This document shows, piece after piece, positions 1 through 7,280 of a stretch of DNA of 64,000 bases; the first letter of the stretch is position 1; the number at the start of each line of letters is the position of its first letter. The stretch is taken from assembly GCF_002162375.1 (NCBI RefSeq), contig NZ_CP021425.1:3046766-3110765 (forward strand), given 5' to 3'. The notes under the pieces are model-generated. The model was not told the DNA's origin. It searched no databases and saw only the letters and a program-made list of their open reading frames with translations. The DNA is from Oleiphilus messinensis (GTDB lineage Bacteria > Pseudomonadota > Gammaproteobacteria > Pseudomonadales > Oleiphilaceae). A program made the position numbers and the translations under genes.

Positions 1-287
1 TCGCCCTAAAGACCCTTGAACAAAGTGATCGGCCATACACGCTTTTAGATACAGTGGGATGGTTGAATGTTCGTAAAGGGAATCTTGAAGAGGGGTTGGC
101 CTACTTACGTGAAGCCTACGCCAAAAACGCGAGTAATGGTGAAGTCCGCTACCATATTGGGGTCGCACTCTCCAAGCTCGGGCGTTCAAACGAAGCCATT
201 TCAGAACTCAAAGCGGCACTAAGCGCCGAGGAAAATGAACGTTACCGTGATGAAGCTGAAAAGCTGTTAGCCGCGTTGAAAAAATAA
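1..287 (+). CDS. TPR-repeat protein, C-terminal end (PrsT-like), partial
   Basis: The reading frame is open from the left edge (first full codon at base 3), so only about 95 C-terminal residues are visible. They form tetratricopeptide helices with the usual spacing of small and aromatic residues (GWLNVRKGNLEEGLAYLREA, then YHIGVALSKLGRSNEAISEL). TPR proteins scaffold protein contacts. The sequence resembles the end of PrsT, the long TPR protein found beside exosortase/EPS loci in PEP-CTERM bacteria; two PEP-CTERM proteins later in this window support that reading. A GTG at 54 lies inside the frame and is unlikely to be the true start. The family call rests on a short segment; TPR is certain, PrsT is inference. 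Confidence 0.7.
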   Translation, partial: ALKTLEQSDRPYTLLDTVGWLNVRKGNLEEGLAYLREAYAKNASNGEVRYHIGVALSKLGRSNEAISELKAALSAEENERYRDEAEKLLAALKK

Positions 288-308
288 GCTTCATTACGTC
301 CAGCCCCG

Positions 309-355
309 CCATGATCAGACACCCGTTCGGTGCTCTGATCATGGGCTGCTCTTTT
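309..355 (+). terminator. Rho-independent terminator after the TPR gene
   Basis: An 11-bp perfect stem (ccatgatcaga / tctgatcatgg) continues after a one-base bulge into a further 4 bp (cacc / ggtg) around a short loop, and is followed by gctgctctttt. It lies 21 bases after the TPR stop codon. An A-run at 283-289 could let it also stop transcription arriving from the minus-strand symporter. Confidence 0.75.
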
Positions 356-420
356 CAGTCATTGGCGATTACGCCAGCCTTTTATCCATGGTGTTTTGGC
401 CTCGCTAGCCCTTTGTAGCA

Positions 421-1707
421 TTAGCTGCCTTTTTCTGCACTTTTAGTGTTTTTCCCTTCCGCTTCGTCTGCGACGAGTGCTGCAGTTGCACAGTTAGCAT
501 GCATGTTTACTGCGGTTAAAATCGGATCAACAATGGGGTCTATCGCGATCAATAAAATAACAGCGACGGATACCGGTAGATTAAGCGGCACGAGTATGAT
601 TGCAATCATCGAGACTGCAGCTACGCCGGGTGCGCCAGCGGAAGCCATCCCTGCCAGAACAGAGCCGAGTACGATAATGATGTACTGTTCTGCGCCGAGA
701 GGTACCGCATACAATTGGGCGAGGAAGATCGTTGCCACTGCAAAGTAAAAAACAGACCCTGGTGGATTGAGGGGGACCCCCAATGGCACAATCAGGTCAA
801 TCGTATTTTTATCTCGATTTAGCCCCCTCTCAAGTCCTTTCAAAGCAGAAGGCAAGGCTGCCAGACTGCTGGCCGTACCCATGGCAATTACGAGCATATC
901 CTTCAGGGCCAAGATGCTTTTGAAGTAAGATCCGCCGACCCGCAACCAAATTATGATGCTATAGCTGATTAGAAGCGTTAGTGCCACAGCATATATAACG
1001 GCTATCAACTTGAATGTGGCCGTTAGTATCTCAGTCCCTACACTGGCAATTTGTGCTGCGAACAAACACAATAAACCGAAGGGAAGCGCATACATTATCG
1101 CTTCGATAATACTGATAAACGCATCATACAATGAATCCATGAACGCTAAAGTGTCTTGATTTCTACCTTTTTGCCTGCCAATAGCGATACCAAGACAAAT
1201 CGCGAAGAATAATACCGAGAGTGTTTGCTCCTGGCTGATTGAATGAATAATATTGGTCGGAATAATTTGTTTGATAAACCCCAGTAATCCCATGCTTTCT
1301 GATTCAGCTGAATCGCTTTCAGTTGTGGATTCATTACTGAATACCTGCTGGCCTATTACTGCTTGCGCATTTTGGTCAAGTGTACCGCCTGGTTGTATCA
1401 ATACACCCACAAAAACACCGACAATCGAGGCCATGAGCAAGCCGGCGAAAATAATCAGGATCAGCTTCCCAACGTAATGCCTTGCTTCACCGGCGCTTAG
1501 GAGCCTTCCCAAACCAGAAACCACTGAAGTGATCAAAATGGGCAATACACACATTTGAATCAAAGAGAGGAAAATTTCACCAAATGGCGCGAGTTGAGAC
1601 GCAAGCTCTTTTTGGTACACGCCAATCATGGTACCGATGATGATTGAGACCAGAATCGCCCATGGGCTCAGGCAAAGGTTTCCGAACGATGACAGGATTT
1701 GTTTCAT
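421..1707 (-). CDS. DAACS-type dicarboxylate/amino acid:cation symporter family protein with altered binding motif
   Basis: A 428-residue integral membrane protein with the architecture of the GltPh/DctA family (SDF, PF00375): N-terminal hydrophobic helices, the serine-rich hairpin HP1 (GTASSLAALPSALKG), the TM7 region, HP2 (AGMASAGAPGVAAVSM) and the TM8 region. The family moves dicarboxylates or acidic amino acids with Na+ or H+. Here the nearly invariant TM7 motif NMDGT reads NPPGS (around residue 314). In TM8 the substrate-contacting Arg and the last Asp appear as Leu and Asn (DPIVDPILTAVN, then HANCA). The substrate is therefore probably not a standard dicarboxylate and cation coupling may differ. 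It is divergent from a binding protein and a second family member. Confidence 0.85.
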   Translation of the reverse strand: MKQILSSFGNLCLSPWAILVSIIIGTMIGVYQKELASQLAPFGEIFLSLIQMCVLPILITSVVSGLGRLLSAGEARHYVGKLILIIFAGLLMASIVGVFVGVLIQPGGTLDQNAQAVIGQQVFSNESTTESDSAESESMGLLGFIKQIIPTNIIHSISQEQTLSVLFFAICLGIAIGRQKGRNQDTLAFMDSLYDAFISIIEAIMYALPFGLLCLFAAQIASVGTEILTATFKLIAVIYAVALTLLISYSIIIWLRVGGSYFKSILALKDMLVIAMGTASSLAALPSALKGLERGLNRDKNTIDLIVPLGVPLNPPGSVFYFAVATIFLAQLYAVPLGAEQYIIIVLGSVLAGMASAGAPGVAAVSMIAIILVPLNLPVSVAVILLIAIDPIVDPILTAVNMHANCATAALVADEAEGKNTKSAEKGS

Positions 1708-1852
1708 TAGGGATAGTCTATTCAGGAGCTGTACGAGTTTGCCTGCAAGGATTAAATCTGCGACATTCCAAATCTGCTGCTATGGTATTTAAAAAGCCAA
1801 TTCTTTTAGCTTAGCAAAGTCCCTTTTAAATGCTATTCCGGTTGGATCATTC

Positions 1853-2776
1853 ATGTTCATATTCGTTAGCCGTACAATTCGTACTTTAATAACTACTTTT
1901 TGCTTTATTACATTATCATTTTCGGCATTTGCAGCCAGTTCGATGCCACCGTCAATTGCGGAAATTCTTGATAGGGGCACGTTGCGTGTAGCAATGTATT
2001 CTCGGGACACGCCCCCATTCTATTATCGTGATGAAAAAGGAGACCTGACAGGCATAGATGTACATATTATCCGGGGTTTTGCCAATCTACTCGGTGTTGA
2101 TGTCGAATTTGACCGAAGTGCGGCAACGTTTAATGCCGTGATCGACAAGGTCGCCAACCGGGAGGTGGATCTGGCAATTTGCAAACTGAGTATGACCTTT
2201 TCCCGAGCGATGCGAGTTCGATTTACGGAACCCTATATTGTGCTCCATCAGGGGTTGTTGATCAATCGTCTCAAGCTGGCGCAGCAGGCAGGCCGGAAAT
2301 CGAAAGAAGAGGCCATCCAGAATCTGAAAGGGAAAATAGGTGTTATTGGCAAATCATCTTATGTGGAGTACGCAAAACAACGATTCAAAAATACGGAAAT
2401 CATGCAATACCCATCCTGGAAAGCGGTAGTCGATGGTGTTCTGAACGGTGAGGTTGTTGCAGGCTACCGGGATGATGCAGAAATCAAGAAGATTATTCGG
2501 GATCAACCGGAAACAGCTTTAAAGTTGCTCACTGTTGTATTTAAAGATGCACTGGATCCAAAGGGGATCGCGGTTGCCTGGGATAGTGTCCATCTCCAGT
2601 TTTTGCTCGATTTTTATATTGAATCTCTTGGATTGCAACTGAGTGCAGATAAGGTATTGCACGAATATGATGCCATCATTTCAGCAATCGAAACAAAATC
2701 CCCGAAGTCATTGAAGTTGCCCAATTCAATGCCGATTGTTCGACCTTCAGATATGGAGGCCCAGGATGGGGAATGA
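1853..2776 (+). CDS. Periplasmic solute-binding protein, SBP_bac_3 family
   Basis: A 307-residue exported protein. Residues 1-27 form a signal peptide ending SAFA, followed by a type 3 extracellular solute-binding domain (PF00497) at about 45-270: LDRGTLRVAMYSRDTPPFYY, then a GDLTGIDVHI segment, and later KGKIGVIGKSSYVEY. Such proteins normally feed polar amino acids to ABC importers or sense them. No ABC permease or ATPase is nearby. Its stop codon overlaps the start of a DAACS-type symporter by 11 bases, so the two are translationally coupled, which suggests it delivers ligand to, or regulates, that secondary transporter. The ligand cannot be read from sequence. The ATG at 1853 is preserved by the signal peptide it begins. 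Confidence 0.85.
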   Translation: MFIFVSRTIRTLITTFCFITLSFSAFAASSMPPSIAEILDRGTLRVAMYSRDTPPFYYRDEKGDLTGIDVHIIRGFANLLGVDVEFDRSAATFNAVIDKVANREVDLAICKLSMTFSRAMRVRFTEPYIVLHQGLLINRLKLAQQAGRKSKEEAIQNLKGKIGVIGKSSYVEYAKQRFKNTEIMQYPSWKAVVDGVLNGEVVAGYRDDAEIKKIIRDQPETALKLLTVVFKDALDPKGIAVAWDSVHLQFLLDFYIESLGLQLSADKVLHEYDAIISAIETKSPKSLKLPNSMPIVRPSDMEAQDGE

Positions 2777-4088
2777 ATCCGGTAATCGCCGCTCTCGGTT
2801 TGAGTTTTTGCTGAGCGTGTGGGCAATTTTAGCTGGGGCGTTAGTGGGGGTTCTGATCGGAACTCAAAAACAGGAGTGGGTCGAATACATTGCACCATTT
2901 GGTGATCTCTACCTTAATGTGCTGAAAATGTGTATTTTGCCAATACTCATCACAGCGATATCCATGAGCATCGGTAAATTATTGAAGTCGCACCAGCACA
3001 CTCATTATATTCGTAGAATGTTTGCAGTATTCGCCGTCGGTCTGGTTTTTACCAGTGGTTTGGGGGTGCTTGCCGGTGTATCGATGGAGCCGGGCTCTAA
3101 TTTGTCTGAGGAGTCTTTGTCTGTTTTAGGTAAGACAATACAAGGGGCAAACCAGCCAGATCTGGAGATAAATTTACTTGAGCCTTTTGCACCCGTAGAG
3201 CCGCCCTCGTTACTGAAAAGTTTTTTTGTAAACTTGATCCCCGATAATATTTTTAATGCCCTTAGTAATGGCAGTAATCTAAAAGTTCTGTTCTTTGCCA
3301 TCATTTTTGGATTTGCGGTAGGTTCAATTCCGAAAGAAGCATCAGACTCGATGCTGTCTTTTCTGGATGCGACCTACAAGGCATTTGCCAAACTGGTGAG
3401 CTGGCTCATGTATTTACTGCCATTTGGCTTGTGTGGACTCATCGCCAGCAATTTGTCTCAGGTCGGCATTGATATTTTGTTAGCAATGTTCAAGTTTGTA
3501 CCACTGGTGATTGGTGCATTCTTAATACTTTTCATCGCCAGTTCATTGGTGATCGGGATTCGGGTCGGTAATTTTTTCCTGCCATTTCAAGCGCTCAAGC
3601 AACCCGTAATCATCTCTCTCGGAACGGCAAACAGTTTAGCAACATTGCCTTCCGCGTTAGAAGGCATGCATAAAAAGCTGGGCTATGACAAGCAGGCTGT
3701 AGATTTACTCGTGCCACTTGCGATTAGTTTGTGCCGATTTGGGCCTGTTTTATACTTCGCAACTGCGACATTGTTTGTCGCGCAATTATACGATATTCCC
3801 CTTGGCTTTACGGGATTGCTGGTAGTCTTTGTCGGTGCAATTCTTGCCGGTATGGCAACAGCAGGCACATCAGGTATTGTTTCCTTAACGATGTTAGGTA
3901 TTGTGCTGACGCCTTTGGGCTTACCGTTCGATGCCGTGATTGTGCTTTTTATTGTGGTTGACCCGATTGTGGCGCCATTCCGGGTTTTGGCGATCGTGCA
4001 TACTGCCTGTGCTGCCGTTTCTGTCATCATCACGGATCGAGAAAAAGAAGAAACGGTGCTGCCAGCAGAGCCGGCTGTTTCGGGATAA
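2766..4088 (+). CDS. DAACS-type symporter coupled to a solute-binding protein
   Basis: A 440-residue membrane protein of the dicarboxylate/amino acid:cation symporter family. The ATG at 2766 is chosen because GGAGG sits at 2755-2759, six bases upstream; an in-frame TTG at 2736 lacks this. HP1 (GTANSLATLPSALEG) and HP2 (AGMATAGTSGIVSLTM) regions are recognisable, but the TM7 NMDGT motif is CRFGP (around residue 323). TM8 reads DPIVAPFRVLAIV: the Arg is kept, but the Thr, Asn and terminal Asp of the canonical site are replaced. Its paralogue at 421-1707 has different substitutions at the same places. The 11-bp overlap with the upstream binding protein implies a joint function. A secondary transporter partnered with an SBP_bac_3 protein is not the standard arrangement of this family. 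Confidence 0.85.
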   Translation: MGNESGNRRSRFEFLLSVWAILAGALVGVLIGTQKQEWVEYIAPFGDLYLNVLKMCILPILITAISMSIGKLLKSHQHTHYIRRMFAVFAVGLVFTSGLGVLAGVSMEPGSNLSEESLSVLGKTIQGANQPDLEINLLEPFAPVEPPSLLKSFFVNLIPDNIFNALSNGSNLKVLFFAIIFGFAVGSIPKEASDSMLSFLDATYKAFAKLVSWLMYLLPFGLCGLIASNLSQVGIDILLAMFKFVPLVIGAFLILFIASSLVIGIRVGNFFLPFQALKQPVIISLGTANSLATLPSALEGMHKKLGYDKQAVDLLVPLAISLCRFGPVLYFATATLFVAQLYDIPLGFTGLLVVFVGAILAGMATAGTSGIVSLTMLGIVLTPLGLPFDAVIVLFIVVDPIVAPFRVLAIVHTACAAVSVIITDREKEETVLPAEPAVSG

Positions 4089-4127
4089 AAGCCACAACGA
4101 TGCAGCTTGAGCACTTTACATTACAAT

Positions 4128-4433
4128 TCAGTCTTCTGTATTACCGCAGTCTGATAGACGTACTGCGGCCATTCGGTGACTGTATTGATACCAACGACGG
4201 AAAAACATGATATTCGGTATACTCACTAACAACAAGGTCTCAACGATAAGACCTAAAGGCAGGAGCACACTAAGAGTGGCCAGTGTAAACCAGGTTAAAC
4301 GAAAACAATCCCGGGAGAGGACATAACGTTCATGGTCATTTAACGCCATTTTGGGGATAAAGCGATATACACGTTCCATAAAATAACTGTTGTCCCGGCG
4401 TTTTAGACGGGCAGATTTTTTCTCATTTAGCAT
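4128..4433 (-). CDS. Small membrane protein of unknown function
   Basis: About 101 residues from the ATG at 4433; an in-frame TTG at 4454 would add seven but has no ribosome binding site. The N-terminal half is basic and polar (LNEKKSARLKRRDNSYFMER). The C-terminal half has one long or two short hydrophobic stretches (FTLATLSVLLPLGLIVETLL), followed by FFRRWYQYSHRM. No family was recognised. It is convergent with the symporter gene and ends 39 bases from it, with no shared promoter evident. The hydrophobic segment supports a real membrane protein, but coding status is only moderately certain. Confidence 0.5.
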   Translation of the reverse strand: MLNEKKSARLKRRDNSYFMERVYRFIPKMALNDHERYVLSRDCFRLTWFTLATLSVLLPLGLIVETLLLVSIPNIMFFRRWYQYSHRMAAVRLSDCGNTED

Positions 4434-4517
4434 AATTTGCACCACACAAAGCAAGAGTACGACTAAAGTATAATAAGATATTGTTTAAATTAACGCCAAA
4501 ATCGTCTCAATGCAAAT

Positions 4518-5456
4518 TCAATTCGGATCAACGGGCTCAGATTGCTCTTTTTCGATTCGATACACCGGGAGGTACGGGGTAATGCGTTCATCGCTAATTT
4601 TTTTAGGGCGATAGCGCTTGGGATTATCGGGGTCGTACGACTTGAGGTGTCCAAGCTTTGGGGGCTTGTTTTCGGTTAGTACCAGCAAAGGCGTGTGATT
4701 GCTGGTTTGTCGTTTGATTCGGCGGCCAAGCTCGTCTTTTTCTTGATAGAGCAGATTTGCTAAAGGGTGTAATTTCATATCTCGCTTCAAGCGCAATTCG
4801 ATGTCTTCCGGGAGTAGCCCAAATTTAGCAATTTCGGCATTCAACCGGGTTGGCCAGTCCAGTGAATCATGGGCTGTGAGTGGACGACCTTTTTTCATCT
4901 TTTCCAAGAGTTTGATAACGTCATGTTTTGTCACTTTTTGTGACAGCGGTCGTCGACCCCATGTGAAATTGATAGAGTAGAGCGGTTTATCGAGCAGACA
5001 GAGATGTCTCGTGACCTGAAGATGAATTAATCTGGGAAAGAGCCGGTGCACAATATCAAACCGCTCATGTTGGTCTTCAATTAAGTTACTGATTCGACTA
5101 AATTCATCTTTTAGCTGGTTAATGCCAGCAACTTTATCCCGGTAGTAGTCGGCATTGTCGGTTCGCACTACGATTACCCCCGGGAGTCTGAACACTACTT
5201 TTGTTGCTTCACCTCCGCCAGCGTGGAAGTTTACGTAGGCATTACATGCGGAGTCGAGTGCTTCCGCGTCTTCATTCAATTCCGGAATGATATAGCCATA
5301 GGGCTCATATTCTTCATGGGGCTTAACCCGGGGTAAGTGAAACAAACGAGTTTGAATGATATCTGCACTTTTAATTGTCTGGATCAATGATGCCAGTTCG
5401 TGTTCCAGTTCTCCCATTACATCCTGTAACGAGGATGTTATTTCAGAAACTTCCAT
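4518..5456 (-). CDS. Hypothetical protein, 312 residues
   Basis: The ATG at 5456 is preferred because GTGGAA lies about nine bases upstream; a GTG at 5471 is the longer alternative. The product is soluble, highly charged and has no signal peptide or membrane helix. A predicted helical N-terminus (SLQDVMGELEHELASLIQTI) is followed by a mixed region with a GGGEATKVVFRLPGVIVVRT strand-like segment, and a basic Pro/Lys-rich tail (DPDNPKRYRPKKISDERITP). LSQKVTKHDVIKLLEKM and RLFPRLIHLQVTRHL look like folded core. I do not recognise the family. It lies 59 bases downstream of a TetR regulator on the same strand and may be cotranscribed with it. Some features (charged, DNA-replication-terminus-like composition) are suggestive only and no function is assigned. 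Confidence 0.7.
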   Translation of the reverse strand: MEVSEITSSLQDVMGELEHELASLIQTIKSADIIQTRLFHLPRVKPHEEYEPYGYIIPELNEDAEALDSACNAYVNFHAGGGEATKVVFRLPGVIVVRTDNADYYRDKVAGINQLKDEFSRISNLIEDQHERFDIVHRLFPRLIHLQVTRHLCLLDKPLYSINFTWGRRPLSQKVTKHDVIKLLEKMKKGRPLTAHDSLDWPTRLNAEIAKFGLLPEDIELRLKRDMKLHPLANLLYQEKDELGRRIKRQTSNHTPLLVLTENKPPKLGHLKSYDPDNPKRYRPKKISDERITPYLPVYRIEKEQSEPVDPN

Positions 5457-5515
5457 TTTACACAATTCCACTGTAAGTATTTATTCAAATATTGTCGTTA
5501 TCACGTTGAATAATA

Positions 5516-6121
5516 TCACTTTACAAGTTCCGTTGTTGTGTAGGAATGCAACATGTCCGCTAAAGCCGTGACAAGTTCTTCAAAGGAAATGATGCTATTT
5601 TCTTCAGACAAATGTTTTACGACCGTGTAAACACTGCCATTGATATAACAGTAGATTGCAGCGGGTATGTTCTTTAATTTTGTCAGTTCCGGATGGTACA
5701 AAAGGTATTGCATGAAAAGATCCATGAGCACGCGATTAATCGGTTCCTGATACACTGCCATATCAATGGTGAACGCATGTCGAGCGCACCTTAGGTACAG
5801 TTGATCATTCTTTTCAAGAAAGTCGCGAAAGTTATATAACAACTCATGGATGAGATCTCGTATTTCCATCCGAACAAGCCTGGGGGCGAGGGGCTGAATC
5901 ATCGCGACGGTATCGTCTACGAATCGTTTCGCGGCGGCTTCAAATATTGCTTCTTTATTATCGAAATATTCATACAGTGAACCTACACCAATGCCTGCCA
6001 AATCCGCTATTTGACGGGTCGTTGCCGCATTGGGGCCTTCTTTGGCAAGCACCATGAGTGCAGCCTGAATAATCGCGTCTACCGTTGCTTTCGAGCGGTT
6101 CTGTCTTGGTACTCTGGCCAT
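5516..6121 (-). CDS. TetR/AcrR family transcriptional regulator
   Basis: A 201-residue one-component repressor. Residues 9-60 form the TetR DNA-binding domain: RSKATVDAIIQAALMVLAKE, then TTRQIADLAGIGVGSLYEYF with the typical recognition-helix GVGSLYEYF(D/S)NKE ending. The C-terminal helical domain would bind a small hydrophobic ligand. It is transcribed away from the ferritin-like/monooxygenase operon; the 206-bp shared intergenic region holds a perfect 7-1-7 palindrome (6276-6290) and a second dyad (6165-6184) that are good operator candidates. The layout resembles EthR/EthA, where a TetR repressor sits divergent from a Baeyer-Villiger monooxygenase. That comparison is inference from arrangement, not from sequence identity. 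Confidence 0.92.
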   Translation of the reverse strand: MARVPRQNRSKATVDAIIQAALMVLAKEGPNAATTRQIADLAGIGVGSLYEYFDNKEAIFEAAAKRFVDDTVAMIQPLAPRLVRMEIRDLIHELLYNFRDFLEKNDQLYLRCARHAFTIDMAVYQEPINRVLMDLFMQYLLYHPELTKLKNIPAAIYCYINGSVYTVVKHLSEENSIISFEELVTALADMLHSYTTTELVK

Positions 6122-6164
6122 AGATATTTTCCGAATTGAATCCGAACAAGCACTCGACTTATTA

Positions 6165-6184
6165 TGTCAGTAAGTTATGTGACA
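6165..6184. promoter_or_regulatory. Dyad TGTCA-N10-TGACA in the tetR/ferritin-like intergenic region
   Basis: Arms TGTCA (6165-6169) and TGACA (6180-6184) lie within a near direct repeat (ttatgtcagtaa and ttatgtgacagtaa), 44 bases upstream of the tetR start codon. It is a plausible autoregulatory operator or promoter element; the assignment is by position only. Confidence 0.35.
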
Positions 6185-6275
6185 GTAAATAGCGTAAAGG
6201 TTTGGGTCCACACACTGTATTAGTGTGAATTTAAAGTAAACCAGTTCAAACAAGATACCTGTGGTTCATTTTATG

Positions 6276-6290
6276 TCATTCGCCGAATGA
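6276..6290. promoter_or_regulatory. Perfect palindrome TCATTCG-C-CGAATGA, candidate TetR operator
   Basis: A flawless 7-1-7 inverted repeat centred at 6283, 38 bases before the ferritin-like gene's start codon. This is where a TetR-type repressor would block the operon promoter. Symmetry and position support the call; no consensus for this regulator is known to me. Confidence 0.5.
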
Positions 6291-6327
6291 TAGTAACAAT
6301 GGTATTAGCTACGTAGTGGAGATTGTT

Positions 6328-7263
6328 ATGGCTTCTATCGATTTAGATAAGATGCTCGAAAAAGTCAAAAAGACCCAGTGGTCTTTGGATGAAATCGATT
6401 GGGACGCACCCGGTGCGGAATTGATCACGGAAGAGCAATGGCCCAAGCTGAAAGATTTTATGGCCGATCTGATGTGGATCGAGCACGTGGGCGCACGCGC
6501 CTTTGCAGCCATGGCAAAAAAAGCCCCGACAGATACACTGCGGGAATTGTACTCTTATTTTCATGCCGAAGAACAACGACACGCCAATGCCGAAATGGCG
6601 TTGATGCGCCGCTGGGGCATGCTGGATGGTGATGAGATACCTGAGCCGAATATCAATCTGAGGTTGGTTATTGAATGGCTGGATCGCTACAGCGATGAAA
6701 TGCCTTACTATGTATTAGGCACAGTGGTCCCCATGCTTGAAGTCGCACTTGATGGAGCGCTCTGCAAATTCTTGCTGGATACGGTTGATGACCCCGTTTG
6801 CCACCAGGCATTCGAAAAAATTAATGGTGATGAAGCGCGTCATTTGGGGGTTGGCTTTACGGTCATGGAAATGCAAGGGCGGGGCAAAAGTACGATCAAG
6901 GCCATGCAAATGGTCGCGCCTTTACTGGATCCAAGGCTCATTCTGGGGATTGCATCCTATTTCCCGTTGCTTAACAAGATGCGTGACAATATTGTCGCAA
7001 TGGGTCTCCCAGAAGAACGCTTGTATGATGCAATGCGTAAGTTTGAGAAGATCGGGGGGCGAACTGAAGATGGGCGCCGTAATCCATGGTTCCAGATTAT
7101 TAAACACCATGGCCGCATGGTGATAAACCGCTCGAACTCTTTCTATCACGTACCTGTCGATGCATTGGTTAGGCTCACCGGACGCATTCCAAGGAGGGCG
7201 TTACCGGCGGTTCCTTCCTGGGTTTATGAGTTAACCGATAAACCCACATCTGATGTTGTTTGA
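6328..7263 (+). CDS. Ferritin-like di-iron protein
   Basis: A 311-residue soluble protein. The ATG at 6328 has TGGAG seven bases upstream, so the in-frame GTG at 6316 is rejected. The helical bundle carries the signs of a carboxylate-bridged di-iron site: a Glu in WIEHVG, an ExxH in AEEQRHANAE (around residues 78-81), a further Glu in MLEVALDG, and a second ExxH in DEARHLGVGF. This is the ferritin-like arrangement of oxygenases, desaturases and N-oxygenases rather than storage ferritin, which is shorter. It is followed 17 bases later by a flavin monooxygenase, so both may act in one oxidation pathway. Substrate unknown. The C-terminal 60 residues are basic (IKHHGRMVINRSN; GRIPRRALPAVP) and unassigned. 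Confidence 0.8.
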   Translation: MASIDLDKMLEKVKKTQWSLDEIDWDAPGAELITEEQWPKLKDFMADLMWIEHVGARAFAAMAKKAPTDTLRELYSYFHAEEQRHANAEMALMRRWGMLDGDEIPEPNINLRLVIEWLDRYSDEMPYYVLGTVVPMLEVALDGALCKFLLDTVDDPVCHQAFEKINGDEARHLGVGFTVMEMQGRGKSTIKAMQMVAPLLDPRLILGIASYFPLLNKMRDNIVAMGLPEERLYDAMRKFEKIGGRTEDGRRNPWFQIIKHHGRMVINRSNSFYHVPVDALVRLTGRIPRRALPAVPSWVYELTDKPTSDVV

Positions 7264-7280
7264 TTGAAGAGAGCCAGGTT

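Noticed and set aside
446-748. Plus-strand ORF antisense to the first symporter
   Set aside because: It is a shadow frame of the membrane protein gene with no independent start signals; the same applies to other long antisense frames in cusA, copA and the DAACS genes.
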